A stretch of 64,000 bases of DNA. It comes from Candidatus Nitrotoga sp. SPKER. Its GTDB lineage: Bacteria; Pseudomonadota; Gammaproteobacteria; Burkholderiales; Gallionellaceae. A program made the translations under genes and the position numbers. Positions within the stretch are counted from its first letter, which is position 1; each line of letters opens with the position of its first letter. Shown here piece after piece: positions 37,097 through 47,573 of this stretch. A model generated the notes under the pieces. The model did no database searches. It was given only the letters and a program-made list of their open reading frames with translations, and was not told where the DNA came from. The DNA is taken from positions 1 to 64,000 of the forward strand of contig QFXG01000015.1 in NCBI GenBank assembly GCA_003402285.1, given 5' to 3'.

Positions 37097-38536
37097 TTAA
37101 AAATCAAAATAAATGAATTTCTGGGTATCGCCGCCGAATACGACAAGTGTCAATACCAGCGTTGCATAGGCAAAGCCGCGCACAGGAGCAGCTACCCGCC
37201 ACCAGTTGAGTACCCCCTGCCGCTGAAACCACGCCACGATATGTGGTTCCAGCAATGCCAACAGTAGCGCCACAGTAATCATCACTTGTTCCGAGAGGCG
37301 AATAATATGGCTTGCTCCACTGGGCTGTGCCATGCCCAGCATGGTGACGCTGATGTGCCATGCGTCTGGGAAAGTGTTAGCACGGAAAAATACCCAGGTA
37401 AAGCACACTAAAATAAAGGTAACGGGCCACCCTAACCAAGATAGAGTACGATCAATAGCAGATCCCGCCGTAACACCTGCCCAAGTATACGCATGCAGTA
37501 ACACACGATGTCCGATCAGATAACTACCATGCAGGAAGCCCCAGAACACAAAATTCCAGCCTGCACCGTGCCACAGACCGCCCAGCAGCATGGTAATCAT
37601 GAGATTGGCCATGTTGCGCCAGAAGGAGCAACGCGAACCGCCTAGTGAGATATAAAGATAATCCCTAAGCCAGCGCGACAAAGTGATGTGCCAGCGCTGC
37701 CAGAATTCTTGCACGCTGCGGCTAATATATGGGTAGAGAAAATTACGCGGAAGCGTTACACCAAACATACAAGCAAGTCCGACGGCCATTTCACTGTAAC
37801 CAGAAAAATCGAAATAAATCTGCAAGGAAAAAGCCAACGTAGCGAACCAGGCGGTGTAGAAGCTTAATTGCTCAGGGTGGGCATAAAGCGGCTCCACCAT
37901 ACCTGCCAGATTGTCTGCAAACAGCGTCTTTTTGATGAGTCCACCAATAAAAATCAACGCGCCCAGCCGTACTGCATCCAGCTTCAGGGGTTCGAGTTTT
38001 TCCAGCTGTTCCACCAGTTCGCTGGCACGCAGGATGGGGCCGGCAATCATATGCGGAAAAAAAGTAACGTACATGCTCCAGGCGCGGAAACTGATGGGGC
38101 GTACCCAATCACCCCGGTACACATCTATCATCACCGAGAGCATGTGAAACGTATAAAAACTCACTCCCAATGGTAGCGCCCATTGCGCCCAGCTGGGTGT
38201 TTCAACGGGCGCGGAAAACTGAAAATAGCCACCCAAGGTAATAAATGTTTGAAAGAGTAACCCCAAATATTTAAAAAATATCAGTACGCCAAGATTGATC
38301 ACCAAAGCCAGGATAAGCCAGGCGCGAGAGCGGTTATGGCAGAGGATACGGTAGAAGCCATAGTTCAGAACAAGGGAAGCCACTAATAAAAACAGGTACG
38401 ACGGCTTCCACGATCCATAAAATACCAAACTCGCTACCAAAATGATGGCGGCACGCTGACGGTAACTATCGCTGGCGGCATAAAGGAATAACACCGCTAC
38501 CAGGAATACCAGGAAGCTCATGCTGCTGAAAATCAT
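37097..38536 (-). CDS. MBOAT-family O-acyltransferase (AlgI-like)
   Basis: 479-residue polytopic membrane protein of the AlgI/DltB family. It opens MIFSSMSFLVFL, has SFYTFHMLSVMIDVYRG in the middle, and carries the catalytic histidine at about residue 321 in GGLWHGAGWNFVFWG. It moves acetyl groups across the membrane to a periplasmic acceptor. The SGNH-like gene immediately upstream (4-base overlap) is the expected partner that places acetyl on the glycan, as AlgJ and AlgX do for alginate. Confidence 0.92.
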   Translation of the reverse strand: MIFSSMSFLVFLVAVLFLYAASDSYRQRAAIILVASLVFYGSWKPSYLFLLVASLVLNYGFYRILCHNRSRAWLILALVINLGVLIFFKYLGLLFQTFITLGGYFQFSAPVETPSWAQWALPLGVSFYTFHMLSVMIDVYRGDWVRPISFRAWSMYVTFFPHMIAGPILRASELVEQLEKLEPLKLDAVRLGALIFIGGLIKKTLFADNLAGMVEPLYAHPEQLSFYTAWFATLAFSLQIYFDFSGYSEMAVGLACMFGVTLPRNFLYPYISRSVQEFWQRWHITLSRWLRDYLYISLGGSRCSFWRNMANLMITMLLGGLWHGAGWNFVFWGFLHGSYLIGHRVLLHAYTWAGVTAGSAIDRTLSWLGWPVTFILVCFTWVFFRANTFPDAWHISVTMLGMAQPSGASHIIRLSEQVMITVALLLALLEPHIVAWFQRQGVLNWWRVAAPVRGFAYATLVLTLVVFGGDTQKFIYFDF

Positions 38537-39555
38537 GTGCCTCCCTCTTTACTATACAGGCTCGGCCAAATTGCCCGCAACTGCCGTGCCAGCAAGCGAC
38601 TGTGATATTGCGCGCCATGATCATTCAAGTGGCCGGGATTAACAAACATATCCGGGTTGCGCTGTGCAACCGTTTCGAGGGTCAGCTGTGGAATATTTTC
38701 GGCATTCAATCGCTGAACTACGGCGGTATAGGGACGTGCTGCCGGTAGCTGCGGTGTAAGGTACAAAAGTTCACGATTTAATAGCGGAGGGTACACCACT
38801 GCCACCTTTACTCCATACCGTTGCAACAGAGCAACCGTAGCGAACAGTGCCTCAATCTGGACAACATCGGGGGGGGCATCAAAACTTTCCTGTTGCCGAC
38901 GTATCTGCCCTGCATCCTGCAAGCCACCAAAACCAGCCCGATAGCCCAAATACATTGCCGCACCACCACCGATCGGCTCTGTACTGACAAAACTTGCCTG
39001 CAAGAACCCCAGTGCTTTACCCGGCTCCCGCAATTGCTTCAGATTGGCAGAAAACCCCCACAGGCGTAGGCTGTGCGCCAACACTCCACGCCAGTCGCGA
39101 TTTTGCCAAAGCCAGGCAGAATCACTGTAAAACACGCCATACCCTAGACTATCCTCGGCTTGTAACAGATGTTCATCCAGACCAATAAGTACAGCGCGTA
39201 TGCCGTTTACGCCAAAGCTATCCTCATTCGCCAAACGTTTCACCACACCATAAAGGGCGCTCGCATTAGCACCCGGCATACCCATATTGAAGCCAGAGAC
39301 GCCTTCCGCACCCTTTTCCAGCAACGTTCGTGGTATAAAACCGTTATCTATACGACTATTTCCTAGCACCAGCAGAGTCGGGGTATGTGACTTCACGTAA
39401 TGCAGTTTACCCATGGCACGCCCTGTGGCGAAAACTGAGCGGTAGCGATACATAAAATCATCTGTATGCAGCCAGATTTCCACTAATGCTAATAGCAGTA
39501 AACCAATTACACTGCCCCAGCCGAATAAATGAAATACCCGGGTGAAACGACTCAA
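38533..39555 (-). CDS. SGNH-hydrolase-like acetylation partner, membrane anchored
   Basis: 340 residues. An N-terminal membrane anchor lies at about 10-28. The nucleophile block is VLGNSRID with S67, and the C-terminal catalytic pair is in NPGHLNDHGA (near residue 315), as in AlgJ/DUF1574-type enzymes. It is translated just before the MBOAT gene with a 4-base overlap. It probably transfers acetyl to the polysaccharide in the periplasm. Confidence 0.78.
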   Translation of the reverse strand: MSRFTRVFHLFGWGSVIGLLLLALVEIWLHTDDFMYRYRSVFATGRAMGKLHYVKSHTPTLLVLGNSRIDNGFIPRTLLEKGAEGVSGFNMGMPGANASALYGVVKRLANEDSFGVNGIRAVLIGLDEHLLQAEDSLGYGVFYSDSAWLWQNRDWRGVLAHSLRLWGFSANLKQLREPGKALGFLQASFVSTEPIGGGAAMYLGYRAGFGGLQDAGQIRRQQESFDAPPDVVQIEALFATVALLQRYGVKVAVVYPPLLNRELLYLTPQLPAARPYTAVVQRLNAENIPQLTLETVAQRNPDMFVNPGHLNDHGAQYHSRLLARQLRAIWPSLYSKEGGT

Positions 39556-40475
39556 AGTTTATACCCCATAGCACTGGCGACAGCTTCAATTTTGGCTAGC
39601 ACTTGCTCAATTTTTGAGCGATTACGGCCTTCCTTCCACTTATCCAAGCGAATTTCGGAGAAAGCGTTGTATGGTGTATCTAATACGTTTTCGCAATGCA
39701 TTTGCATTTGCAGATCAAACGGTAGGCCACTAACCTCAAATAATTTTTGGAAGCTTTCTTTTGGGTGACGCACGATATCTTCATAGAATACTTCACTCCA
39801 CTGCGTTACAGGAATAACCTTCTGAGCATCGAGAATGGCCTGGTTAATAGCACTATATTGGAATGCACAGACCTCCTCGATAGATGCATTTATGTAATCA
39901 CGCCAGCCGTTGGCAAGAAAAAAACACCATTGTGTATAACGCCCATTTTCCACAGAAATTTTTTGTGGTAATAAGTTTGACCAAGTGGCGAATTCGCCTG
40001 GTTTATCCCAACCTTCAATTAGTGAGTTGATGTTGTCACCAGGACTGCGTTTTACATAAACGAAATGGGCATCCGGAAATAAGGAATAAAGATAGGGTAC
40101 ACATAAGCCGTTCTGGTTATTCTTGTCGACAAAGCGGGGTTGCCCCGTCCAGGTATAGAAATAACGTGAAACGTAATCACGGTCACAGTTGCTGGCATCC
40201 ATTGCATCCAAAGCATGCGTGTCCCAATTTTTATTGGAAAGCGGATGCATATCCACCCAAAAATCATGCGTTTCGCGATTCAACGAGCCGATAGCGTGAG
40301 ACTCGGAAAAAGTCTTATACACCACAGTAGTGCCGGCACGGCTACAACCAACAATAAAAATGGGCTTATATGCCGGAATTTGTGCTACGTCCCACCACGC
40401 ACCTCGTACCTTACGTGCCACTCGAGAAGAGTGGAATTCCAGGGTTTTTTCAACCTTAAGCCAAAACTCACTCAA
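39552..40475 (-). CDS. Sulfotransferase family protein
   Basis: 307 residues. The PAPS 5'-phosphosulfate loop is PIFIVGCSRAGTTVV (about 38-52), and the 3'-phosphate motif is FVYVKRSPGDNINSLIEGW (near residue 140). The family transfers sulfate from PAPS to carbohydrate or other acceptors in the cytoplasm. It is the first gene of the reverse operon, followed by the acetylation pair with a 4-base overlap. No PAPS-synthesis genes are in the window. Confidence 0.85.
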   Translation of the reverse strand: MSEFWLKVEKTLEFHSSRVARKVRGAWWDVAQIPAYKPIFIVGCSRAGTTVVYKTFSESHAIGSLNRETHDFWVDMHPLSNKNWDTHALDAMDASNCDRDYVSRYFYTWTGQPRFVDKNNQNGLCVPYLYSLFPDAHFVYVKRSPGDNINSLIEGWDKPGEFATWSNLLPQKISVENGRYTQWCFFLANGWRDYINASIEEVCAFQYSAINQAILDAQKVIPVTQWSEVFYEDIVRHPKESFQKLFEVSGLPFDLQMQMHCENVLDTPYNAFSEIRLDKWKEGRNRSKIEQVLAKIEAVASAMGYKL

Positions 40476-40640
40476 ATTTTTCTCTCATCATTTAAAAGGA
40501 CAAAAACCCAAGCTAACATCCTAGCAAAATAATCTTAGGAACCAAATTTTTTACTCGAAACACTTCGCCATAAGTAAGGGTATTATCTGCGTTTGTAAAA
40601 TTCGCTGACTTTTAGCCAGCCTTCACTTCCAGAGAAAATC

Positions 40641-40665
40641 AAGCCACCAGCAAAGCCAGTGGCTT
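40641..40665 (-). terminator. Possible terminator after rnhB
   Basis: AAGCCAC and GTGGCTT pair over 7 bp around an 11-base loop, 38 bases past the rnhB stop on the reverse strand, followed by a weak T-rich stretch. It would separate the conserved cluster from the sulfotransferase operon, which runs in the same direction. Confidence 0.4.
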
Positions 40666-40702
40666 ACCTTCATTTGATTACTAGCATAGAAATATGGATT
40701 AT

Positions 40703-41302
40703 TTAAACAACGTCGCTGCATCCATTTTTCCGCTCCAATATTTCTCGTACGGGTCGAAAACTTTTTCTGTGTTCAACAGAAACACCGTGCATGCTTAATG
40801 CCATCAGATGTGCGCTGGTCGCATAGCCTTTGTGCGCAGCAAAACCATATTGGGGATAGGTATCATGCAGCAACAACATAGCAGCATCACGCGCGGTTTT
40901 AGCCAAAATAGAAGCTGCCGAGATGGATGCAACACTACTATCACCTTGCACAATGGCTCGACTCGGAAGTCCTGTATCCGGACAATACAAGCCATCGACC
41001 AAAACTTCATGCGGTCGAATCTGTAGCATTTCGATTGCTCGGCGCATAGCCAACAGACTGGCGCGCAAAATATTGATGGAATCAATCTCTTCGACTGTAG
41101 CTTCTGCAATTGCCCATGCCAAGGCATGTTGCTTTATTTCTGACGCTAGGTAGTTACGCCGCTTTTCGCTGAGCTTCTTGGAATCGTTTAATCCCTCTAT
41201 TGGCCGACGGCTGTCCAATATGACCGCCGCCGCATAGACAGGGCCTGCTAACGGCCCGCGTCCCGCTTCATCCACTCCACAGATAAGCAGGTGGTTTTTC
41301 AC
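40703..41302 (-). CDS. rnhB: Ribonuclease HII
   Basis: 199 residues. The catalytic DEAG block is at D11-E12 ([14 protein letters not shown]), followed by [13 protein letters not shown] and [20 protein letters not shown]. It cleaves RNA in RNA-DNA hybrids and single ribonucleotides in DNA. It overlaps lpxB by 4 bases and ends the conserved cluster. Confidence 0.96.
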   Translation of the reverse strand: MKNHLLICGVDEAGRGPLAGPVYAAAVILDSRRPIEGLNDSKKLSEKRRNYLASEIKQHALAWAIAEATVEEIDSINILRASLLAMRRAIEMLQIRPHEVLVDGLYCPDTGLPSRAIVQGDSSVASISAASILAKTARDAAMLLLHDTYPQYGFAAHKGYATSAHLMALSMHGVSVEHRKSFRPVREILERKNGCSDVV

Positions 41303-42468
41303 TTGCTGTCTCCCTGTTGCATATTCAGGTATGACAAGATAGCTTGCGCGGCTTTATGCGCATTACCTTGCTTAAGTGTGGAATGCATATCGGTGAATAT
41401 TGTCTCTAGTTCAATAATTGCTTGCTTGTTAGACAAGCAGTTTAGCAGCGCCTGTGCAAGGTTTTCGGGTGTTGCATCATTCTGTAACAGCTCCGGCACT
41501 ACAAATTTACCTGCCAATATGTTTGGAAGACCAAAATAGGGTTGGTATGCCTTAGGCTTCAATAGCCAATATAACAGGGGCGGCATCTTGTAAGTAATAA
41601 CCATGGGACGTTTAAGCAGTGCAACTTCTAATGTAGCGGTACCCGATGCAACCAGTACCACATCTGAAGCAATTATCGCATCATGCGCATGACCAAACTG
41701 GATCCTGATCGGCAAATCCTGCCCCCCGCAATGGCTCAATATTTCTTCAAAAATACGACGCGTTTCAATGGTCGCCAATGGTACAAGAAAGATTGCTTCA
41801 GGCAGTTTTTGTAAAATAATTCTCGCGGTGTCGATATAGATTAAGGCCAGATTTCGCACCTCACTCTGGCGGCTTCCTGGTAAAAAGGCGAATACTGTAC
41901 TTTGTATGGGCAAACGGATCTGCTGGCGCATTGCATTTCGATTGGGTACCTCTGGTAATATATCGGCCAGAGGATGTCCAACATAGGTTACCGGAATGCC
42001 TGCTTTTTCATATAGTGGGGGTTCAAAAGGAAATAACGCCAGCATATGCGATACCGCACGCTTGATCTTGTGGATGCGTTCGCCACGCCATGCCCAAATC
42101 GAGGGACTAACGTAATGTATTGTGGGAATGCCCCGTTCCTTGAGTTTTAACTCCAGATCAAAATTAAAATCTGGCGCATCAATACCAATAAATAAATCGG
42201 GTGGATGAGCATAGAAATACGCTCGAAGCTTGCGACGTATATTCACTATTTCGCAATAATGTTTCAGCACTTCAAGATAACCGAACACCGCAAGTTTTTC
42301 CTGCGGGAATAACACTTGCATACCAACTGCCTGCATCTTTGGCCCACCGATTCCGATGAATCTGACGCTAGGCACTGCCCGTTTTAATTCCTCCATCATA
42401 TGACTGGCGAGCAGGTCACCCGAAGCTTCACCGGCAACAATACCGATCACTTTTACTGGCTGTGTCAT
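41299..42468 (-). CDS. lpxB: Lipid-A-disaccharide synthase
   Basis: 389 residues, the usual length. It condenses UDP-2,3-diacylglucosamine with lipid X to form the lipid A disaccharide at the inner membrane. It opens with the family motif [16 protein letters not shown]. The central [14 protein letters not shown] and the C-terminal [16 protein letters not shown] are typical. It lies 9 bases downstream of lpxA. Confidence 0.96.
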   Translation of the reverse strand: MTQPVKVIGIVAGEASGDLLASHMMEELKRAVPSVRFIGIGGPKMQAVGMQVLFPQEKLAVFGYLEVLKHYCEIVNIRRKLRAYFYAHPPDLFIGIDAPDFNFDLELKLKERGIPTIHYVSPSIWAWRGERIHKIKRAVSHMLALFPFEPPLYEKAGIPVTYVGHPLADILPEVPNRNAMRQQIRLPIQSTVFAFLPGSRQSEVRNLALIYIDTARIILQKLPEAIFLVPLATIETRRIFEEILSHCGGQDLPIRIQFGHAHDAIIASDVVLVASGTATLEVALLKRPMVITYKMPPLLYWLLKPKAYQPYFGLPNILAGKFVVPELLQNDATPENLAQALLNCLSNKQAIIELETIFTDMHSTLKQGNAHKAAQAILSYLNMQQGDSK

Positions 42469-42477
42469 ATCACGAAA

Positions 42478-43248
42478 CTAACGAATAAAACCGCGTTGCG
42501 TATGACCTAGAAAATCAACCATTACCTTTAAATCTGGATATTCTGCTGCTTGTTCTTCAATGACAACTTTAGCCTGTTCCAGCATCAACCCGGATTTGTA
42601 CAAGGCCTTATAAGCGCGCTTAATCGCCATCACCGCTGCACTTGAAAAACCACGCCGCTTCAACCCTTCTGAATTAATCCCGTGAGGTGCGGCAGGGTTG
42701 CCAGCAGCAGTGACATAGGGTGGAACATCCTGTAAGAGAACCGAACCCATGCCAGTAATTGCATGCATGCCAATTTGACAAAACTGGTGCACGATGGAAA
42801 ACCCTCCGAGTATTACATAATCAGCAATCTTGACATGCCCGGCCAAACTTGCGTTATTCGCAAAAATAGTGTGGTTGCCGATCTGACAATCATGCGCTAA
42901 ATGGACATAAGCCATGATCCAGTTATTATTTCCAACACGCGTTACACCCGCCTCTTGTACGGTACCTATATTAAAGGTGCAGAATTCACGAATGACATTG
43001 TTATCACCGATTTCCAGCCGCGTTGGCTCGCCTGCATACTTCTTGTCTTGTGGAATTTCGCCCAGTGAGCAAAACTGGAATATGCGATTGTGCTGACCAA
43101 TACTGGTGTGCCCACTGATCACTACATGTGGGCCAATCTGGGTGTTATTACCGATCTCAACATGTTCGCCAATAATTGAATACGCGCCCACCTCAACGTT
43201 ATCTGCCAGTTTGGCATTGGGGTGGATAATAGCTGTCGGATGGCGCAT
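42478..43248 (-). CDS. lpxA: UDP-N-acetylglucosamine O-acyltransferase
   Basis: 256 residues from the ATG at 43248, which shares its A with the fabZ stop (TAATG). The longer in-frame start at 43269 would lie inside fabZ and add an unrelated heptapeptide. The left-handed beta-helix hexapeptide repeats are plain (HPNAKLADNVEVGAYS onward). The catalytic histidine is in the block YVHLAHDCQIGNH. It performs the first step of lipid A synthesis. Confidence 0.96.
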   Translation of the reverse strand: MRHPTAIIHPNAKLADNVEVGAYSIIGEHVEIGNNTQIGPHVVISGHTSIGQHNRIFQFCSLGEIPQDKKYAGEPTRLEIGDNNVIREFCTFNIGTVQEAGVTRVGNNNWIMAYVHLAHDCQIGNHTIFANNASLAGHVKIADYVILGGFSIVHQFCQIGMHAITGMGSVLLQDVPPYVTAAGNPAAPHGINSEGLKRRGFSSAAVMAIKRAYKALYKSGLMLEQAKVVIEEQAAEYPDLKVMVDFLGHTQRGFIR

Positions 43249-43703
43249 TACAATTTCCGGACAGTACACATCAATTCAGCCTCAGCCACAATCTGCCCAT
43301 CGACTTCAGCAGTCGCAGAAAATTTCCATAGGCCGCGCAAATTACGGAGGAACGATACCTTTAAAATGAGTTGGTCACCCGCGCTCACTGGCTTCTTAAA
43401 ACGCGCTCCATCAATGCCCACAAAATAATAAACTGATTTATCGTCCGGCTTGGTGCCTTGAGTCTTAAATGTCAGGATTGCCGCAGCCTGCGCCATGGCT
43501 TCAACGATCAGTACTCCGGGCATAACGGGATGATGCGGAAAATGACCGCCAAAGAAAGGTTCATTGATACTGACATTTTTTAATGCCACGATATCCTTGC
43601 CAGGATCGTATGACAGCACGCGATCGATTAGTAGAAATGGATAACGATGCGGCAAGTATTCCAAAACTTCATGGATGTCCATTTGGGTACCTGTACTCAT
43701 CAA
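43248..43703 (-). CDS. fabZ: 3-hydroxyacyl-ACP dehydratase
   Basis: 151 residues with the hot-dog fold. The active-site block [21 protein letters not shown] contains the catalytic histidine and glutamate. It competes with LpxA for hydroxyacyl-ACP, which explains the conserved position between lpxD and lpxA. The start overlaps the lpxD stop by 4 bases. Confidence 0.96.
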   Translation of the reverse strand: MMSTGTQMDIHEVLEYLPHRYPFLLIDRVLSYDPGKDIVALKNVSINEPFFGGHFPHHPVMPGVLIVEAMAQAAAILTFKTQGTKPDDKSVYYFVGIDGARFKKPVSAGDQLILKVSFLRNLRGLWKFSATAEVDGQIVAEAELMCTVRKL

Positions 43704-44740
43704 CCTTCCTTTTTTAAAATCTCAATTTCTTGTTGCAGCATTTTTACTTTATTGGCCAGTTCATCCAAATGACGTAACTGGGCAGCATTTTTTTGCCACA
43801 CTTTATGCGAACTGAATGGAAAAATTCCAGTATAAGTACCTGGCTCCCTAATAGATTTTCCAATCATCGTATAAGAAGAAATTTCAACATGATCCGATAT
43901 CTGTGTATGTCCTAAAATACCGGTCCCCCCCCCTATTCGACAATGACGCCCAATAATTGCGCTACCTGCAATGCCAACACATCCAGCAATGGCGGTATGT
44001 GCACCAATGCGAACATTATGTGCAATCTGGATCAGATTATCTAACTTGACGCCTTCCTCAATCACTGTGTCATCCAACGCGCCACGATCGATAGTGGTAT
44101 TTGCGCCAATCTCCACATCATCACCAATGATCACACGCCCGATCTGCGGAATTTTCAGCCAGCGATCTTCATTCATCGCTATGCCAAAACCATCTGCACC
44201 GATCACTACACCAGAATGTGCTATCAGTCTGTTTCCCAAAACACAATTGTGATAAACCACGACGCGTGGATATAAGCATGCGTCTGTACCTATCGTTACC
44301 CCAGCACCAATACTGCATCCTGCCATAATCACACAGCCAGCTCCTATCCTGGTATCTGCACCGATAACTACATTCGGCCCTATATCGGCGGTCGGATCAA
44401 TATGAGCCCCTTCTTCAATCACGGCACTAGGGTGTATACCCGACACAACTAAAGATGAAGGATTCAGAAATGCAGAAACCTTGGCAAAATAAACATACGG
44501 GTTATCGCATACAATGCGGGGAAGTGATGTTGCCTCAGCGTCTGTCGTGCCTACAATGATTGCACTGGCATTCGTGGTAGCAAGCAGCGGGCGATATTTT
44601 GTACTCGCCAAAAAAGTAAGATGCCCTACTTGCGCGTTTTCTAACGTAGCTATTTGATTAACCGTTGTCTCGGTATTACCCAGCAACAGACCACCGAAAC
44701 GTGCTGCGATTTCTTTAAGGCTATAATCTGTTCGCTTCAT
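43700..44740 (-). CDS. lpxD: UDP-3-O-acylglucosamine N-acyltransferase
   Basis: 346 residues. An N-terminal uridine-binding domain (1-100, [14 protein letters not shown]) is followed by the hexapeptide-repeat helix and a C-terminal helix ([23 protein letters not shown]) used for ACP recognition. The catalytic histidine is probably in the [11 protein letters not shown] block. It is the third step of lipid A synthesis, in the conserved bamA-skp-lpxD order. Confidence 0.96.
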   Translation of the reverse strand: MKRTDYSLKEIAARFGGLLLGNTETTVNQIATLENAQVGHLTFLASTKYRPLLATTNASAIIVGTTDAEATSLPRIVCDNPYVYFAKVSAFLNPSSLVVSGIHPSAVIEEGAHIDPTADIGPNVVIGADTRIGAGCVIMAGCSIGAGVTIGTDACLYPRVVVYHNCVLGNRLIAHSGVVIGADGFGIAMNEDRWLKIPQIGRVIIGDDVEIGANTTIDRGALDDTVIEEGVKLDNLIQIAHNVRIGAHTAIAGCVGIAGSAIIGRHCRIGGGTGILGHTQISDHVEISSYTMIGKSIREPGTYTGIFPFSSHKVWQKNAAQLRHLDELANKVKMLQQEIEILKKEG

Positions 44741-44764
44741 ACAATTTAAATATAATTTAAAGCT

Positions 44765-45268
44765 TTATTTATCATTTGCCATGTATTTCAAAACTTTTTC
44801 GGTAATATCAATATTGGGATTGCGATATACAGCTTCTTGTAATATCAAGTCATACTTTTCTTTTTCTGCAAGTGCTTGAATTGCTTTATTAGCATGTTCC
44901 AAAACCCCTGACATTTCCTCATTTTTGCGCAGATTCAAATCTTCACTGAAACCACGCTGCATGCGCTGTAGATTCATATTAAGATTGGCCAGTTCACGTT
45001 CCTTGTTGCGTTTTTCGCCCTCTGGCAGCGTCAAACCTTCTTTTTCCATAAGTGTTTGTATATCTTTCACCTGTTTAGCTACTTTCTTGATTTCCTGGTC
45101 ACGTCCGGAAAATTCTTTTTCAATCTTTTTCTCGGCTTTCACAGCAGGCGCAGATTCACGCAAAATACGTTCAGTATTTACTATGCCTACCCGAAAATCG
45201 GCGGCCAATGCTTGAGTACTGCCAAGCAACAGCAATATCTGCATAAACTTTATACTTAAATTTTTCAT
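44765..45268 (-). CDS. skp: OmpH/Skp-family periplasmic chaperone
   Basis: 167 residues. A signal peptide ends in ALA (about residue 23). The mature part begins DFRVGIVNTERIL and then forms the long charged coiled-coil tentacles typical of Skp. It escorts unfolded outer-membrane proteins to BamA, encoded immediately upstream. Confidence 0.93.
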   Translation of the reverse strand: MKNLSIKFMQILLLLGSTQALAADFRVGIVNTERILRESAPAVKAEKKIEKEFSGRDQEIKKVAKQVKDIQTLMEKEGLTLPEGEKRNKERELANLNMNLQRMQRGFSEDLNLRKNEEMSGVLEHANKAIQALAEKEKYDLILQEAVYRNPNIDITEKVLKYMANDK

Positions 45269-45286
45269 GCTTTTCCCTAACCTGAT

Positions 45287-47560
45287 TTAAAATAACGAAC
45301 CCAATGTGAACTGGAACATTTGCACCTTGTCAGTAGGTTGCTTGTTTAGCGGAACAGCCACGCTAATTTTAAGTGGGCCAACCGGCGATACCCAAGTAAC
45401 GGCAAGACCAGTAGAATAACGCAAGCTGTCAGATCCTGTCATACCCAGACCAAACACGGCACCAGCGTCTACAAAAGCACTCAAGCGCACTGATCTATCT
45501 TTCGCTCCAGGCATGGGAAATAGTAATTCAGCATTTCCAATTATGCGTCTGGTGCCCCCCAAGGAATTATTGTTAATGTCTCGTGGCCCGATGGAAAATG
45601 GCTTAAAACCACGCAACGAACCTGGTCCACCAGCATAAAAATTCTTGAAGAATGGCACTGGCTTGTCGCCATAGCCTTCTGCACCTCCCGCTTCGCCATT
45701 CAGCATGAGCGTCACATTTTGACTTATTGGGTAGAACCACTGATGCTGATAAGTAAGCTTATAGAACCGCTGGTTAGAGACCGGTAAAGCTACTTCCACA
45801 AAGGCACGCTGTACTGTCCCTGCCGTAGTGTAGATAGCGCTATCACGACTATCGTGGCTCCAACCTACCGAACTTAACAGGTTGCTTGTCGAAGGTCCAA
45901 AAATACTAACGTAATCTTTCATCTGCTGTGAGCTGGTATCGGTAAGGGTCAGCTCAGTTTTTTCCGCCGACAAACCAAAATGTGTATTCTCAAAGTCGCT
46001 GATTGGTACGCCAAAACGCACTCCTCCTCCAATGGTTGAAGAAAGGTATGGGCTAATTGCCGTATAAGTGGAATTCACGTTACGTTTATATACATCGAAC
46101 CCTCTGCTTATGCCATTATCAGTGAAATATGGGTTGGTATAAGTAACCGAATACACTTGATTAATCTTACTGGTATTAATCTGTGTAGATAGACTATTAC
46201 CAGTACCAAACAAATTTCGCTGAGTGACAGAGCCAGTAAATACCACTCCAACGTTACTGGATACTCCGGCACCGACCGAAAAATCTCCGGTCGACTTTTC
46301 TTTAACAGCCAGACTCACATCCAGCTGGTCAGTTGTACCAGGCACCGGGAGGGTCTCAATATTGACTTCACTAAAGAAATCCAAACGATCAACTTTTTGT
46401 TTGGATGTCTTAATTTTAGACGCGGAATACCATGCACTCTCCATCTGACGAAATTCGCGTCGAATCACAAGGTCGCGAGTTTTAGTGTTACCTGTAATAT
46501 CAATGTGCCGTACATAGGCTCGCGAGCCAGGGTCCACTACATAGGTGAAACCCACCTGATGCTTTTCTTTATCTACATCCGGTACTGCATTGACATTGGC
46601 GAAGGCATAACCATCCTCACCAAGGCGATCACCTATTTTTTTGGTGGAATCAGTCAACTCCTTGCGAGAAAACACATCACCCGCTTTTACTTGAATCAGT
46701 TTGCGCGTCTCTGCATGCGTCAAGATATTTTCAGGGCCCGATACCTTAACATCGGAAACTGTGTACTTGGCCCCTTCGCTAATATTAATTGTGATGTAAA
46801 TGTGCTCTTTGTCCGGTGTGATAGAAACCTGGGTAGAGTCTATAGAAAACTCCAGATAGCCCGCGTCAAGATAAAGTGAACGTAAAGTTTCCAGATCTGC
46901 TGACAGTTTTTGCTTGGAGTATTGATCATTTTTGGTAAACCAGCTTATCCAGTTTGGTGTACCAAGCTGCATCGAATCTTTTAATTTTTTTTCATTAAAA
47001 GCTTGATTACCGATAATATTAATTTGCCTGATTTTAGAAGTTTCGCCCTCTACCACATTAAAAACAATAGAGACACGGTTGCGTTCTAACTCAGTGACAG
47101 TGGTGCTGAATTTGACCCCATATTTGCCCCGCGCGATATACTGGCGCTTGAGTTCTTGCTCCGCTTTGTCCAAGGCAGATTTATCGAAAATACGACCATC
47201 CGCCAGCCCAACCGACTTAAGATTGTCACGCAAGGTATCTTTCGGAAAGTCCTTCACCCCGTTAATTTCAATGCTGGCGATGGACGGACGTTCACGCACC
47301 AGCACAATTAAGACACCCTGTTGCACTTCAAGGCGCACATCTTTGAAAAAACCAGTAGCGAACAATGCACGGATTGCAGCAGCAGCATGCTCATCATCCA
47401 GTTTGTCACCAACCTTAACCGGTAAATAGCTGAATACAGTGCCTGCCTCAGTGCGCTGTATCCCTTCTACACGAATATCCTTAACCACGAAGGGTTCGAT
47501 GGCTATGGCGGACGCGGCATACAACAGCGGGATAAGCCCCGCTAGAATTCTTAATTTCAT
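45287..47560 (-). CDS. bamA: Outer-membrane protein assembly factor BamA
   Basis: 757 residues, typical length. Signal peptide 1-20. Five POTRA domains occupy about 22-420, starting FVVKDIRVEGIQRTEAGTVF. The C-terminal 16-strand barrel contains the conserved GGPGSLRGFKPFSIGP (VRGF-equivalent loop) and ends in F, as expected for barrel insertion. It inserts beta-barrels into the outer membrane. It sits between rseP and skp. Confidence 0.97.
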   Translation of the reverse strand: MKLRILAGLIPLLYAASAIAIEPFVVKDIRVEGIQRTEAGTVFSYLPVKVGDKLDDEHAAAAIRALFATGFFKDVRLEVQQGVLIVLVRERPSIASIEINGVKDFPKDTLRDNLKSVGLADGRIFDKSALDKAEQELKRQYIARGKYGVKFSTTVTELERNRVSIVFNVVEGETSKIRQINIIGNQAFNEKKLKDSMQLGTPNWISWFTKNDQYSKQKLSADLETLRSLYLDAGYLEFSIDSTQVSITPDKEHIYITINISEGAKYTVSDVKVSGPENILTHAETRKLIQVKAGDVFSRKELTDSTKKIGDRLGEDGYAFANVNAVPDVDKEKHQVGFTYVVDPGSRAYVRHIDITGNTKTRDLVIRREFRQMESAWYSASKIKTSKQKVDRLDFFSEVNIETLPVPGTTDQLDVSLAVKEKSTGDFSVGAGVSSNVGVVFTGSVTQRNLFGTGNSLSTQINTSKINQVYSVTYTNPYFTDNGISRGFDVYKRNVNSTYTAISPYLSSTIGGGVRFGVPISDFENTHFGLSAEKTELTLTDTSSQQMKDYVSIFGPSTSNLLSSVGWSHDSRDSAIYTTAGTVQRAFVEVALPVSNQRFYKLTYQHQWFYPISQNVTLMLNGEAGGAEGYGDKPVPFFKNFYAGGPGSLRGFKPFSIGPRDINNNSLGGTRRIIGNAELLFPMPGAKDRSVRLSAFVDAGAVFGLGMTGSDSLRYSTGLAVTWVSPVGPLKISVAVPLNKQPTDKVQMFQFTLGSLF

Positions 47561-47573
47561 GTATTATTTCAAC

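Noticed and set aside
46397-46879. 160-codon forward frame inside bamA
   Set aside because: Antisense shadow; bamA motifs are intact on the other strand.
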